This document shows, in pieces, positions 1 through 7,684 of a DNA stretch of 10,120 bases. The notes beneath the pieces were generated by a model that worked only from the letters and a program-made list of their open reading frames with translations, did no database searches and had not been told where the DNA came from. Position numbers and translations under genes: made by a program. Numbering within the stretch: the first letter of the stretch is position 1; each line of letters starts with the position of its first letter. Source of the DNA: Actinomycetes bacterium (GTDB lineage Bacteria > Actinomycetota > Actinomycetes > S36-B12 > UBA5976); NCBI GenBank assembly GCA_021784375.1, contig JAJXSV010000070.1, positions 1-10,120 of the forward strand. The letters are read 5' to 3'.

Positions 1-90
1 ACCGCTGGCCTGGATGAGCGCCTGAATGAGAAGGGCTACATCGTGCCCGGGCTGGGCGATGCGGGTGACCGCCTCTACGGCACGGTCTGA
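1..90 (+). CDS. upp: Uracil phosphoribosyltransferase, 3' end only
   Basis: The first 90 bases read as 29 codons plus TGA in frame 1. The end of the protein contains GYIVPGLGDAGDRLYGT, which is the C-terminal signature of uracil phosphoribosyltransferase: the GDAGDR segment contributes to the uracil-binding pocket. The enzyme converts uracil and PRPP to UMP in the cytoplasm (pyrimidine salvage). The rest of the gene, including its PRPP-binding loop and start, lies to the left of the window, so integrity cannot be judged. It is convergent with the homospermidine synthase gene, with 89 bp between the two stop codons. The family call rests on a short but very characteristic tail. Confidence 0.9.
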   Translation, partial: TAGLDERLNEKGYIVPGLGDAGDRLYGTV

Positions 91-137
91 GCGGGCCTGA
101 CCGCGCTGCGTGTACCGGTGGGGAGAGCGCGCCCGCT
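90..137 (+). terminator. Possible stem-loop downstream of upp
   Basis: AGCGGG (90-95) can pair with CCCGCT (132-137), and inside it CGCGCT (102-107) can pair with AGCGCG (126-131), so a two-step stem begins right at the upp stop codon. There is no T-run after it. U-less terminators are common in actinobacteria, but pairing of this length is also easily found by chance in GC-rich sequence. Confidence 0.25.
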
Positions 138-157
138 GGACCCGCCTCGCGCAAGCG

Positions 158-177
158 GACGTATGCGCCCGCATGTC
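158..177 (-). terminator. Possible small hairpin just after the homospermidine synthase stop
   Basis: GAC (158-160) and ATGC (163-166) face GCAT (171-174) and GTC (175-177), giving a 7-bp stem with a 2-nt bulge and a GCCC loop. It starts 2 nt beyond the hss TGA on the minus strand. There is no U-tract. It could end hss transcription, or may be chance. Confidence 0.25.
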
Positions 178-179
178 GC

Positions 180-1625
180 TCACTCGGCCAGGAAGTTCTG
201 GAACTGCCAGGGATCCTCGTCGAGCTCCAGGCCGTCCCACTTCGCAAAGAGGTCGTGGCGGTGCTTGAGTGGCGTCCAGTCGACGGCCGCGGAGCGGAAG
301 TCGCCGAGGTAGGGCATGGCCACGGCCAAGACCTCCTGCCAGGGCAGGTCATCGGGCACGCACAGGCCCTGCTCGGGATGGTTGATCGCGTACAGGGAAG
401 CCCCCAGCACTGCTGCGGCCACCTGCAGGGTCGTGGCACTCTGATGCGGCGCGTGTGAGCGAGCCTCATCGATGGAGAGCATCGAGCCCGTCCACCAGGC
501 ATCGAGCGGATGTCCCATGACGAGCACACCGAGTCGATCCTCGCCGCGGATGATCTCGTCGTTCATGATGCGCTCGCGCTCGGGGTAGGCCCAGTTGTTG
601 GCCTGGCACTCCCGCATGGAGACGACGGCCTCATTGCTCGGGCAGTAGGCGTAGTGGCAGGTGGGACGGTAGATCCCGCGGCCCTGATCGTCACGCACGG
701 TGAGGTGGTCGGTGATCGTGTAGGCCTCGCCGTGTCGGATGACCATGCCGTTGATCTCGTGGTCAGGCACCCAGGAGCGGACCCAAAGGGTGGCACCGGG
801 TTGCGCGACGCAGATCTGTGTATCCGACGTGGTGTGCCGAATCCCCTTTGCCGGCAACCGCTTCTCATGCGTGCCCCAGCCCAGTTCGGCCGGGGCCACC
901 CCCTCCTCGTGGAATCCCGCCACACTCCACGTGTTGACGAACTCGCCGACGTGCTTGGGCTGGTCGGTGACCTGGGTGTCCCGTTCGGAGATGTGGATCA
1001 CCTTCACGCCGAGGTGCATGGCCAGCTGCGCGAAGTCGTTGTCCGCGAGCGCCGCGAGCACCGGCTCCCGCGCAGCGCCGAGGAGATCGCGCTGCAGGCA
1101 CTCCGACGCGATGTCGATGAGCGCCCGCTTCACGAAGTGTGAGACGAGTCCGGGGTTGGCCCCGTGCTCGACCACCGCCGTCGGCCCCACACTCGCCCAA
1201 TCGGCACGCATGGCCTGCAGGCGCTGATGCCGAACCAGCAGCGTCCGCTCGAGGGGATGGCGCTCCTCGGCGCCCTCGTACGGATCCCACTCCTCGACCG
1301 ACGTGTTCACGTAGAGCACGCCGTGCTCATGGCACCAGCCGATGATGGCGTTGGCGTCGATGTTCCACGCCAGATCGACGAGCAGGTCGCCCGCGGAGAG
1401 TTGCCGGGAGAGCACCTGGTCGAGGTTGTCACGTTCGATGCGCTCGAACAGGAAATGCGCGCCGCGGTGCAGGGGTTCCTCGAAGCGTGCTCGCACGTCC
1501 TCGAAGTCCATGATCGTGAGCTGCTGCGGCAGCGCGAGCACGTGATCGAGCAGGAGCGGCACGAAGCACTGCGACACCGAACCGCCGCCGAGGACGAGGA
1601 CCCGACCCGTGAACAGACCTGCCAA
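180..1625 (-). CDS. hss: Homospermidine synthase
   Basis: This enzyme makes sym-homospermidine from two putrescines (or putrescine plus spermidine) with NAD as bound cofactor, in the cytoplasm. The 481-residue product fits the roughly 480-residue bacterial family. It opens with a Rossmann nucleotide-binding motif (VLVLGGGSVSQ, near residue 10-20). Family-type segments follow: VNTSVEEWDPY, EHGANPGLVSHFVKRAL, HTTSDTQI, GATLWVRSWVP, HGEAYTITDH and, around residue 375, GHPLDAWWTGSML. Start choice: no ATG is available. TTG at 1623-1625 has AGGTGG (1633-1638) 7 nt upstream. A TTG two codons earlier (1629-1631) would leave that site too close. A TACACT at 1662-1667 could be its own -10, but no good -35 is visible, so it may instead be read from the phosphate genes upstream. 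Related saccharopine-dehydrogenase-fold polyamine enzymes are the alternative, but the motif set favours homospermidine synthase. Confidence 0.87.
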   Translation of the reverse strand: MAGLFTGRVLVLGGGSVSQCFVPLLLDHVLALPQQLTIMDFEDVRARFEEPLHRGAHFLFERIERDNLDQVLSRQLSAGDLLVDLAWNIDANAIIGWCHEHGVLYVNTSVEEWDPYEGAEERHPLERTLLVRHQRLQAMRADWASVGPTAVVEHGANPGLVSHFVKRALIDIASECLQRDLLGAAREPVLAALADNDFAQLAMHLGVKVIHISERDTQVTDQPKHVGEFVNTWSVAGFHEEGVAPAELGWGTHEKRLPAKGIRHTTSDTQICVAQPGATLWVRSWVPDHEINGMVIRHGEAYTITDHLTVRDDQGRGIYRPTCHYAYCPSNEAVVSMRECQANNWAYPERERIMNDEIIRGEDRLGVLVMGHPLDAWWTGSMLSIDEARSHAPHQSATTLQVAAAVLGASLYAINHPEQGLCVPDDLPWQEVLAVAMPYLGDFRSAAVDWTPLKHRHDLFAKWDGLELDEDPWQFQNFLAE

Positions 1626-1632
1626 CTGCAAC

Positions 1633-1638
1633 CCACCT
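1633..1638 (-). promoter_or_regulatory. Ribosome binding site of hss
   Basis: On the minus strand this reads AGGTGG. It is 7 nt from the TTG at 1623-1625 but only 1 nt from the TTG at 1629-1631, so it decides in favour of the downstream start. Confidence 0.5.
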
Positions 1639-1694
1639 GACCGCTGAACCGTGACGAGATCAGTGTAAAGGCCCGGGGCGGGGGGCGAAGTGCG

Positions 1695-2702
1695 TCAGCC
1701 CCCGAGGCCGAGCAGGCGCAGGAGCCCGTACACCAGGGCGGCGGCGGCGGCCGCGCAGGGCAAGGTGAGGACCCAGGCGCCCACGATGTTGCCTACGACT
1801 CCCCAGCGCACCCACTTCCGACCCCGGGTGGCCCCCGCGCCGAGGATGGAGGAGGTGATCGTGTGGGTAGTGGAGATGGGGGCGGCGAACTTGAGCGCCA
1901 TGACGTAGAGCACGAAGGAGGCGACCGCTTGCGAACCGGTGCTACGAATGGGATCCATCTCGATCATCTTCGAGCCCAGCGTCTTCATGATGCGCCAACC
2001 GCCGGCGTAGGTTCCCGCGGCGATGGCGGCCGCGCAGGCGAACTTGACCCAGTTCGGCACCGCGCCGCCGACGTTGTAGCCGCCGACCACCAGGGCGAGC
2101 GTGATCACGCCCATGCTCTTCTGGGCGTCCTGCAGGCCGTGGCCCAGGGACATCGCGCCCGCCGCCACCACCTGGCCCCGACGGAAGGGCTTGCCGACGC
2201 TGGCGCGGTGGGAGTTGCGGAACAGCCACTGCAGGATCAGGACGAGGAGGTAGGACAAGGAGAAGCCGACGATCGGCGAGACCACCATGGGGATGATGAC
2301 CTTCTGCGCGACACCGCTCCATTGCACCAACTGGGACGAGGCCAGCGCCGCGCCGACCAACCCGCCGATGAGGGCGTGACTGGAGGAGGAGGGCAAGCCG
2401 AACCACCAGGTGATGAGGTTCCAGGCGATGGCGCCGAACAAGGCGGCCATCACCACCACCAGCCCGTGGTTGTCGGGAGAGACGTCGATGATGCCCTTGC
2501 CCACGGTGGCCGCTACACCTGTGCTGATGAAGGCGCCCAGGAGGTTGCCCACGGCCGACATTGCCAATGCGGTGCGCGGCCGCAGCGCCTTGGTCGCAAT
2601 GGACGTGGCGATGGCGTTGGCAGCGTCGTGGAAGCCATTCGTGTAATCGAACGCGAGCGCTATCGCCGTGATGATCGCCACCAGGACGAACGTCGACTGC
2701 AC
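1695..2702 (-). CDS. pit: PiT-family inorganic phosphate transporter
   Basis: A low-affinity inorganic phosphate importer of the inner membrane, normally driven by the proton gradient and carrying a metal-phosphate complex. The 335-residue protein is almost wholly hydrophobic. It carries the PiT signature GFHDAANAIAT at residues 23-33 and, in the second half, the matching repeat PISTTHTITSSILGAGATRG, as expected of the family's inverted-repeat fold. Start: GTG at 2700-2702, with AAGGAG (2713-2718) 10 nt upstream. The frame is open further upstream, but that extension is Arg/Ser-rich and overlaps the DUF47 gene. Only 4 bp separate it from the DUF47 stop, so the two are co-transcribed and probably translationally coupled. 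PiT plus a DUF47 protein is a classic pairing. Length and motifs look intact. Confidence 0.93.
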   Translation of the reverse strand: MQSTFVLVAIITAIALAFDYTNGFHDAANAIATSIATKALRPRTALAMSAVGNLLGAFISTGVAATVGKGIIDVSPDNHGLVVVMAALFGAIAWNLITWWFGLPSSSSHALIGGLVGAALASSQLVQWSGVAQKVIIPMVVSPIVGFSLSYLLVLILQWLFRNSHRASVGKPFRRGQVVAAGAMSLGHGLQDAQKSMGVITLALVVGGYNVGGAVPNWVKFACAAAIAAGTYAGGWRIMKTLGSKMIEMDPIRSTGSQAVASFVLYVMALKFAAPISTTHTITSSILGAGATRGRKWVRWGVVGNIVGAWVLTLPCAAAAAALVYGLLRLLGLGG

Positions 2703-2706
2703 GGGA

Positions 2707-3321
2707 TCAGGACTCCTTGAGCGAGATGGTCCGGATGATGCGCGCAACATCCGCCATGCAGTCGAGCGAGAGTTCCATCTTCTCGAAGACGCCCTGGAAG
2801 CGCAGGACATCCATGGCCTTGAGGTTGCCCTCGAACAGCTTCGCAGTCATGCGACGGTGCATGCGATCGCCGTCATCCTCGATGCGGTTGGCCTCGGTGT
2901 AGTAGAAGTCGAGTTCCTTCAGGGTCTTGAGCCGCGGCATGCTCGAAGCGGTGAGTTCCGCGAGGCGACGCACGGCGTCGGCGATCTCGTCCGAACCCTC
3001 GATGAACACCCCGACGTTGTGCAGCACCACCAGGTCGGATGCTGCCTCGATGGCGTCGATGGAATCGTCGAGCGCGTTGGCCAGCGCCTGCAGGTCGCCG
3101 CGGTCATACGGCGTCACGAACATGTCATCGATGCGGGTGACGAGCTTCACCAGCAACTCGTCGGCCTCCCGCTCGAGTTCCGTGACCTTGTCCAGGATCT
3201 CCGATCGGTCCGCCTGGTCCGCCTTCACCAGCGCCACCATGGTGCGGGCAGCCGCTGCGAGACGTTCGGCGAGTGAGGTGTACAGGTCGAAGAGGACAGA
3301 GTCCCTGGGCGTCAGCGCCAT
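2707..3321 (-). CDS. DUF47 / PhoU-like protein, PiT-associated
   Basis: A 204-residue all-helical protein of the DUF47 family (PhoU-like fold), a cytoplasmic accessory usually encoded beside PiT transporters and thought to modulate phosphate uptake. Its biochemical action is not firmly established. Family marks visible here are an acidic helix with ELEREADE (about residues 48-55), FVTPYDRGD (68-76), and a second acidic patch RIEDDGDRMHRR in the last third. Such E/D clusters bind metal in PhoU-like proteins. There is no signal peptide or membrane segment. The ATG start has AGGAG at 3327-3331 on the minus strand, 5 nt upstream. It is the first gene of the minus-strand operon and is followed 4 bp later by pit. 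The likely promoter carries a PHO-box-like sequence, so phosphate control is plausible. No gene symbol is secure. Confidence 0.9.
   Translation of the reverse strand: MALTPRDSVLFDLYTSLAERLAAAARTMVALVKADQADRSEILDKVTELEREADELLVKLVTRIDDMFVTPYDRGDLQALANALDDSIDAIEAASDLVVLHNVGVFIEGSDEIADAVRRLAELTASSMPRLKTLKELDFYYTEANRIEDDGDRMHRRMTAKLFEGNLKAMDVLRFQGVFEKMELSLDCMADVARIIRTISLKES
2713..2718 (-). promoter_or_regulatory. Ribosome binding site of pit
   Basis: The minus strand reads AAGGAG, inside the last codons of the DUF47 gene and 10 nt before GTG at 2702. It supports the GTG start rather than the longer open frame and implies coupling between the two cistrons. Confidence 0.65.
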
Positions 3322-3351
3322 GCGTGCTCCTGCGAGTGTGAATGCGCTCCG

Positions 3352-3381
3352 AGCCTAGGCAACCGCTCGTCTTCAGTTCAC
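3352..3381 (-). promoter_or_regulatory. Likely promoter of the DUF47-pit operon
   Basis: Read on the minus strand, TAGGCT (3352-3357) is a good actinobacterial -10. GTGAAC (3376-3381) lies 18 nt upstream in the -35 position and is a weak match to TTGACA. Predicted transcription start is near 3345, leaving a leader of roughly 25 nt that contains the AGGAG ribosome site. The weak -35 and its overlap with a GTTCACC heptamer suggest an activator-dependent promoter. This is prediction from sequence only. Confidence 0.45.
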
Positions 3382-3386
3382 CTCCG
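3365..3386 (+). promoter_or_regulatory. Candidate PHO box (PhoP operator)
   Basis: The plus strand carries GTTCACCTCCG at 3376-3386. It matches 10 of 11 positions of the Streptomyces PhoP direct-repeat unit as I recall it (G[G/T]TCAYYYR[G/C]G). The adjoining 11-mer at 3365-3375 (GCTCGTCTTCA) matches only about 7 of 11, so the second half of a direct-repeat site is weak. Its position over the -35 of a phosphate-transport operon is what makes the site credible. Confidence 0.4.
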
Positions 3387-3436
3387 AAGGACCCGAATGC
3401 GCCCCCGCGCAGCGCGATGCTCAGTGAACTGCGTCA

Positions 3437-3442
3437 TAGGCT
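3437..3442 (+). promoter_or_regulatory. -10 element of the aldo/keto reductase gene (leaderless start)
   Basis: TAGGCT lies 6 nt before the ATG at 3449, so transcription should begin at or within a base or two of the start codon. No clear -35 is seen in the expected place. The lack of a good Shine-Dalgarno sequence upstream of the ATG agrees with leaderless translation, which is common in actinobacteria. Confidence 0.45.
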
Positions 3443-3448
3443 GACACC

Positions 3449-4348
3449 ATGCGTCACAACCACCTGGCCACTTGGGGCGACCGTGAGCTGCCCGCGATCG
3501 GGGTGGGGGCGATGCCGTTCTCGTGGCCGCCCGTCCACGATCATGACGACGCGGTTGCCGTCCTGCACCATGCCTTCGACCTGGGCATGACGCTCGTGAA
3601 CACCGCTGACATCTACGCGCCCTCGGCTTCGGAGATGGGACACAACGAACGACTGGTCGGTGACGCGGTTCGCTCCTACGCCGGTGGCCGTGAGGCCGTG
3701 ACCGTGATCACCAAGAACGGGATCTGCCGCGGTGACGGCGAACGTTGGTGGCGTGACAACTCCCGCGACTACATGCTCAGGGCGGCCGAGCGCTCCAATG
3801 CGATGCTGGGATTCGAGCCCGACGTCATCGCCGTGCACCGATTGAATCGCGAGCAGTCCTGGCAGGAGTGCGTCGAAGCGCTGCTGGAGGTGCGGGAGCG
3901 CGGGCTGGCCAAGCGCATCGGCCTCTCCAACGTCACGCGCGCGGAGTTCGACGCGGCCTGGACCATCAGCGGCGGCAGCATCTGCATCGTGGAACAGGAG
4001 CGCTCGCCCTACTACCGCGAGATGACGGACATCCTGGAGGCTTGCGCAGAGCGAGGCGTCGCCTATCTGGCCTGGTCGCCGCTCGGCGGCGGCGCCAAGG
4101 CCAAGCAGTTGCCGCAGGACAACCCGGTGTTCGCGGAGGTTGCGGAGAAGCACCACACTTCGGCGCAGAACATCGCGCTGGCCTGGCTGATGGCACAGGG
4201 TCCGCATCTCATCCCCATCCCGGGTTTCACGCGCGCGGCATCCGCCGACGAGGCCGCAGCGGCCGCACACATCCAATTGAGCGCCGAGGAGTTGGACCGA
4301 CTCGACGCCTCCCCGGCCACCGCCACCCTCGACCTCGCCGAGTACTAG
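3449..4348 (+). CDS. Aldo/keto reductase family oxidoreductase
   Basis: A 299-residue soluble NAD(P)H-dependent carbonyl reductase with the (beta/alpha)8 barrel of the aldo/keto reductase family. The substrate cannot be told from sequence. Visible family elements: IGVGAM near the N-terminus (17-22), the active-site stretch NTADIY (51-56) supplying Tyr56, Lys89 in VITKNG, His130 in IAVHR, then KRIGLSNV, AWSPLGGG, and a late IPIPGFTR loop that usually contacts the cofactor phosphate. The first tetrad residue, normally Asp (DTAxxY), is Asn51 here; codon AAC at 3599-3601 is unambiguous. Length is normal and the frame intact. The ATG at 3449 has no strong ribosome site, but a -10 sits just before it. 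The aminopeptidase gene follows 38 bp downstream on the same strand, probably in one transcript. Confidence 0.9.
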   Translation: MRHNHLATWGDRELPAIGVGAMPFSWPPVHDHDDAVAVLHHAFDLGMTLVNTADIYAPSASEMGHNERLVGDAVRSYAGGREAVTVITKNGICRGDGERWWRDNSRDYMLRAAERSNAMLGFEPDVIAVHRLNREQSWQECVEALLEVRERGLAKRIGLSNVTRAEFDAAWTISGGSICIVEQERSPYYREMTDILEACAERGVAYLAWSPLGGGAKAKQLPQDNPVFAEVAEKHHTSAQNIALAWLMAQGPHLIPIPGFTRAASADEAAAAAHIQLSAEELDRLDASPATATLDLAEY

Positions 4349-4386
4349 CCCACGGGCACCACCGATCGCACCACCTTGGACAGGCC

Positions 4387-5820
4387 ATGACGCACAGACA
4401 GTTGAACATCGGCTCACACGACCTCCCCGTACCGGATCGGCTCGCCGCCTTCATGAAGACGGGCTGGGCGGACACCGAGTTGGCAGACGTCCAGCGCAAT
4501 CGCAGCGCGCAGTACGCCACCGCCCGGCGGTCACGGCTGTCGGCCGCCTTCCCGGGTCGCCGCATCGTCATTCCCGCGGGCACCTTCCGCGTCCGCGTCA
4601 ACGACTCGGACTACCGCTTCCGGGCGAGTTCGCCCTTCTCCTGGCTCACCGGCATCGGCGCCTCGGAGGCCGTGCCCGACACCGTGCTGGTGCTCGAACC
4701 CGCGGAGGACGGCCACGACGCCCATCTGTACCTGCATCCGCGCAGCCCCCGCGACACCGATGAGTTCTTCCGCGACCGTCGACACGGTGAGTTCTGGGTC
4801 GGTCGACGAGTGACCGCCAAGGAGTCCGAGTCCCGCAACGGCATCGCCGTGCGGCACGTCGACGACCTGCAGGCACTGCTCGGGGACGGCACCCCCACGG
4901 TGGCGCTGCGCGGCGAGGATGCGGCGATCGACGCCATGCTGCAGCCCGCGACGGACGCGGACATCGACCTCGTGCAGTGGCTCTCGGAGGCCCGTCTGGT
5001 GAAGGACGACTACGAGCTCTCCGAACTGCAGTTCGCGGTAGACGCCACCGTCCGCGGCTTCGAGGACGTGGTGCGCGCATTGCCCGCTGCCATGAAGGAG
5101 CCGAACGGAGAGCGTGTCGTCGAGGCCGCCTTCTACGCGCGGGCGCGCCTCGAGGGCAATGAGCCGGGGTATGACACCATCGCCGCCTCCGGAGCGCACG
5201 CCTGCGTGCTGCACTGGATCCGCAACGACGGTGCCGTCAAGGACGGCGACCTCATGCTGCTGGATGCCGGTGTCGAGGTCGACTCGCACTACACGTCCGA
5301 CGTAACGCGCACACTGCCCGTGAACGGCACCTTCTCACCGGCCCAGCGCAGGATGTACCTGCTCGTCTACGAGGCGCAGCAGGCTGCAATCGCCGCGGTG
5401 AAGCCGGGCGCGAAGTTCCGTGACTTCCATCGTGCCGCCATGCGTGTCATCGCCAACGGCCTGGCGGACTGGGGTGTGCTTCCCATCTCCGGCGAGGAGT
5501 CGATGCTCGACGACGTCGGACTGCACCGCCGATGGACGCTCTGCTCCACCGGCCACATGCTCGGCCTGGACGTGCATGACTGTGCCAAGGCACGCGCCGA
5601 GGAGTACCTGGACGGGGTGCTGCAGGTCGGCAACGTGCTCACGATCGAGCCGGGCCTGTACTTCCAGCCGGACGACCTGCTGCTGCCCGAGGAACTCCGC
5701 GGCATCGGTATCCGCATCGAGGATGACGTCGTGGTCACCGAGGACGGCTGCCGGCTGCTGACGGAGGCGCTCCCGCGCCACCCCGACGAGATCGAACGCT
5801 GGATGCGTCAGATCGTCTGA
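4387..5820 (+). CDS. pepP: Xaa-Pro aminopeptidase (aminopeptidase P, M24B)
   Basis: A cytoplasmic dinuclear-metal (typically Mn) peptidase that removes an N-terminal residue preceding proline. At 477 residues it has the usual two parts: an aminopeptidase P N-terminal domain (about 30-190, including FRASSPFSWLTGI) and the C-terminal pita-bread catalytic domain. The five metal ligands can be placed: Asp293 (LLDAGVE), Asp305 (TSDVTRT), His390 (TGHMLGLDVHD), Glu421 (TIEPGLYF) and Glu445 (IRIEDDVVV). His397 is the expected second catalytic His. The GYDTIAASGAHA stretch is also typical. Start: ATG at 4387. The same frame stays open upstream, but that part overlaps the reductase gene and reads as low-complexity Arg/Gly. 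The ribosome site is weak (GGA at 4378-4380). No signal peptide is seen. It likely shares a transcript with the upstream reductase. Confidence 0.93.
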   Translation: MTHRQLNIGSHDLPVPDRLAAFMKTGWADTELADVQRNRSAQYATARRSRLSAAFPGRRIVIPAGTFRVRVNDSDYRFRASSPFSWLTGIGASEAVPDTVLVLEPAEDGHDAHLYLHPRSPRDTDEFFRDRRHGEFWVGRRVTAKESESRNGIAVRHVDDLQALLGDGTPTVALRGEDAAIDAMLQPATDADIDLVQWLSEARLVKDDYELSELQFAVDATVRGFEDVVRALPAAMKEPNGERVVEAAFYARARLEGNEPGYDTIAASGAHACVLHWIRNDGAVKDGDLMLLDAGVEVDSHYTSDVTRTLPVNGTFSPAQRRMYLLVYEAQQAAIAAVKPGAKFRDFHRAAMRVIANGLADWGVLPISGEESMLDDVGLHRRWTLCSTGHMLGLDVHDCAKARAEEYLDGVLQVGNVLTIEPGLYFQPDDLLLPEELRGIGIRIEDDVVVTEDGCRLLTEALPRHPDEIERWMRQIV

Positions 5821-5907
5821 GTCACGGTCGAACGCGCGTACCTGCCACGACGGTGTTCACGCCGACGACACGGGTCGCCGGCCAGTCCGGACCGGCTCCA
5901 GCAGCGG

Positions 5908-6621
5908 TCAGGCGACGCTGGTGTGGAAGAGGGCGCCCACGCCGTAGGTGGCGGACATGGCGAGCAGGCCGCCGATGATGACGCGCACCGTCGGCTTCAC
6001 CGGGTTCATGCCGGATGCGATGCCGCTGAAAGTGCCCGCAGCGCCGAGACCGATGAAGGTGACGACGAACATCATCTTCACCCGCACACTCTCCGGCGTG
6101 GCCAGTGCGATGAAGGGGATCAAGCCACCGATGATGAAGCTGGCGGCAGAGGCCATGGCGGCCTGCGCGGGCTTGGCGTCATTGTGCTCATGCCGCCCGA
6201 GCTCCTCGCGCAGGTGAGCCTCCAGCGCGTCGTGCTCGGTCATCTCGAGCGCGGCCTGCATGGCCGTGCTGCGCGAGAGGCCACGCTGCGTGAGCAGTTG
6301 CGTGAGCTCCTCGAGTTCCGCCTCCGGCTGCTCGCGCAGGTGCCGGAGTTCCATCTCGGTGTCGGCCGCTTCGATATCAGCCTGGGAACTCACGCTCACG
6401 AACTCACCGACCGCCATGGCGAGTGCGCCCGCCGATATGGCGGCCACGCCGGCAGTGGCCACACCCGACGCAGCTGCACCGGCAGCCGCCACACCGACCA
6501 TGATGGAGGAGATGGACATCAGGCCATCGTTCGCACCGAGCACCGCCGCACGCAACCAACCGCCACGTCCGGCCTTGTGGGCCTCGGGATGCAACTCAGC
6601 GAGTGGATTCATCGTGTTCAC
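5908..6621 (-). CDS. VIT/CCC1-family iron/manganese transporter
   Basis: A membrane protein of about 237 residues in the VIT1/CCC1 family, which moves Fe2+ or Mn2+ out of the cytoplasm; bacterial members are mostly uncharacterised. TM1 carries AAVLGANDGLMSI and TM2 carries AMAVGEFVSVSSQ, both hallmark segments. An acidic cytoplasmic stretch follows (MELRHLREQPEAELEEL and ALEMTEHDALEAHL), corresponding to the Glu/Met metal-binding domain of plant VIT1, then three more hydrophobic segments, the first with SFIIGGLIPF. Start: GTG at 6619-6621 is preferred because GGGAGAA (6629-6635) is 7 nt upstream. ATG at 6610-6612 (3 codons in) and ATG at 6643-6645 (8 codons longer, no ribosome site) are alternatives. 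It follows dppF by 82 bp on the same strand, so read-through is possible, and is convergent with pepP. Confidence 0.88.
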   Translation of the reverse strand: MNTMNPLAELHPEAHKAGRGGWLRAAVLGANDGLMSISSIMVGVAAAGAAASGVATAGVAAISAGALAMAVGEFVSVSSQADIEAADTEMELRHLREQPEAELEELTQLLTQRGLSRSTAMQAALEMTEHDALEAHLREELGRHEHNDAKPAQAAMASAASFIIGGLIPFIALATPESVRVKMMFVVTFIGLGAAGTFSGIASGMNPVKPTVRVIIGGLLAMSATYGVGALFHTSVA

Positions 6622-6628
6622 CAGCACA

Positions 6629-6635
6629 TTCTCCC
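6629..6635 (-). promoter_or_regulatory. Ribosome binding site of the VIT-family gene
   Basis: GGGAGAA on the minus strand, 7 nt before GTG at 6621. The longer ATG start at 6645 has no comparable site, and the ATG at 6612 is 16 nt from it, so the GTG fits best. Confidence 0.5.
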
Positions 6636-6703
6636 ATGGGGGCATGGATCGCCGTCGGGGCCACGGCGCGGGCCAGTGCCCTGGGGTCGGGCCCGGCGTC
6701 GGC

Positions 6704-7680
<977 letters not shown>

Positions 7681-7684
<4 letters not shown>

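Noticed and set aside
1863..2720. A 285-codon open frame on the plus strand opposite pit
   Set aside because: It is antisense to an intact phosphate transporter. Its charged, His/Arg/Gly-rich translation is characteristic of a frame opposite membrane-protein codons.
2703..2810. A 36-codon N-terminal extension of pit
   Set aside because: The extension is Arg/Ser-rich, lies inside the DUF47 gene, and a GTG with a proper ribosome site starts the transporter at 2702.
3868..4386. The aminopeptidase frame stays open for 173 codons upstream of 4387, suggesting a 650-residue protein or a fusion
   Set aside because: The upstream part overlaps the intact aldo/keto reductase in another frame and reads as Arg/Gly/Ala-rich low complexity with no family similarity. 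The conserved protein begins at the ATG at 4387.
3434..4417. A 327-codon open frame on the minus strand opposite the aldo/keto reductase
   Set aside because: It is antisense to an intact enzyme gene, has no conserved motif and would run through the divergent promoter.
5821..5907. Possible terminator between the convergent pepP and VIT genes (GCCGG/CCGGC around 5877-5896)
   Set aside because: Only a 5-bp stem with no U-tract, no better than chance in GC-rich sequence. A terminator is expected here but I cannot point to it.
6646..6703. Possible terminator between dppF and the VIT gene, suggested by GGGCCC and GGGCCAGTGCCC
   Set aside because: The best pairings are 4-5 bp and mutually exclusive, with no U-tract, so I did not call it.
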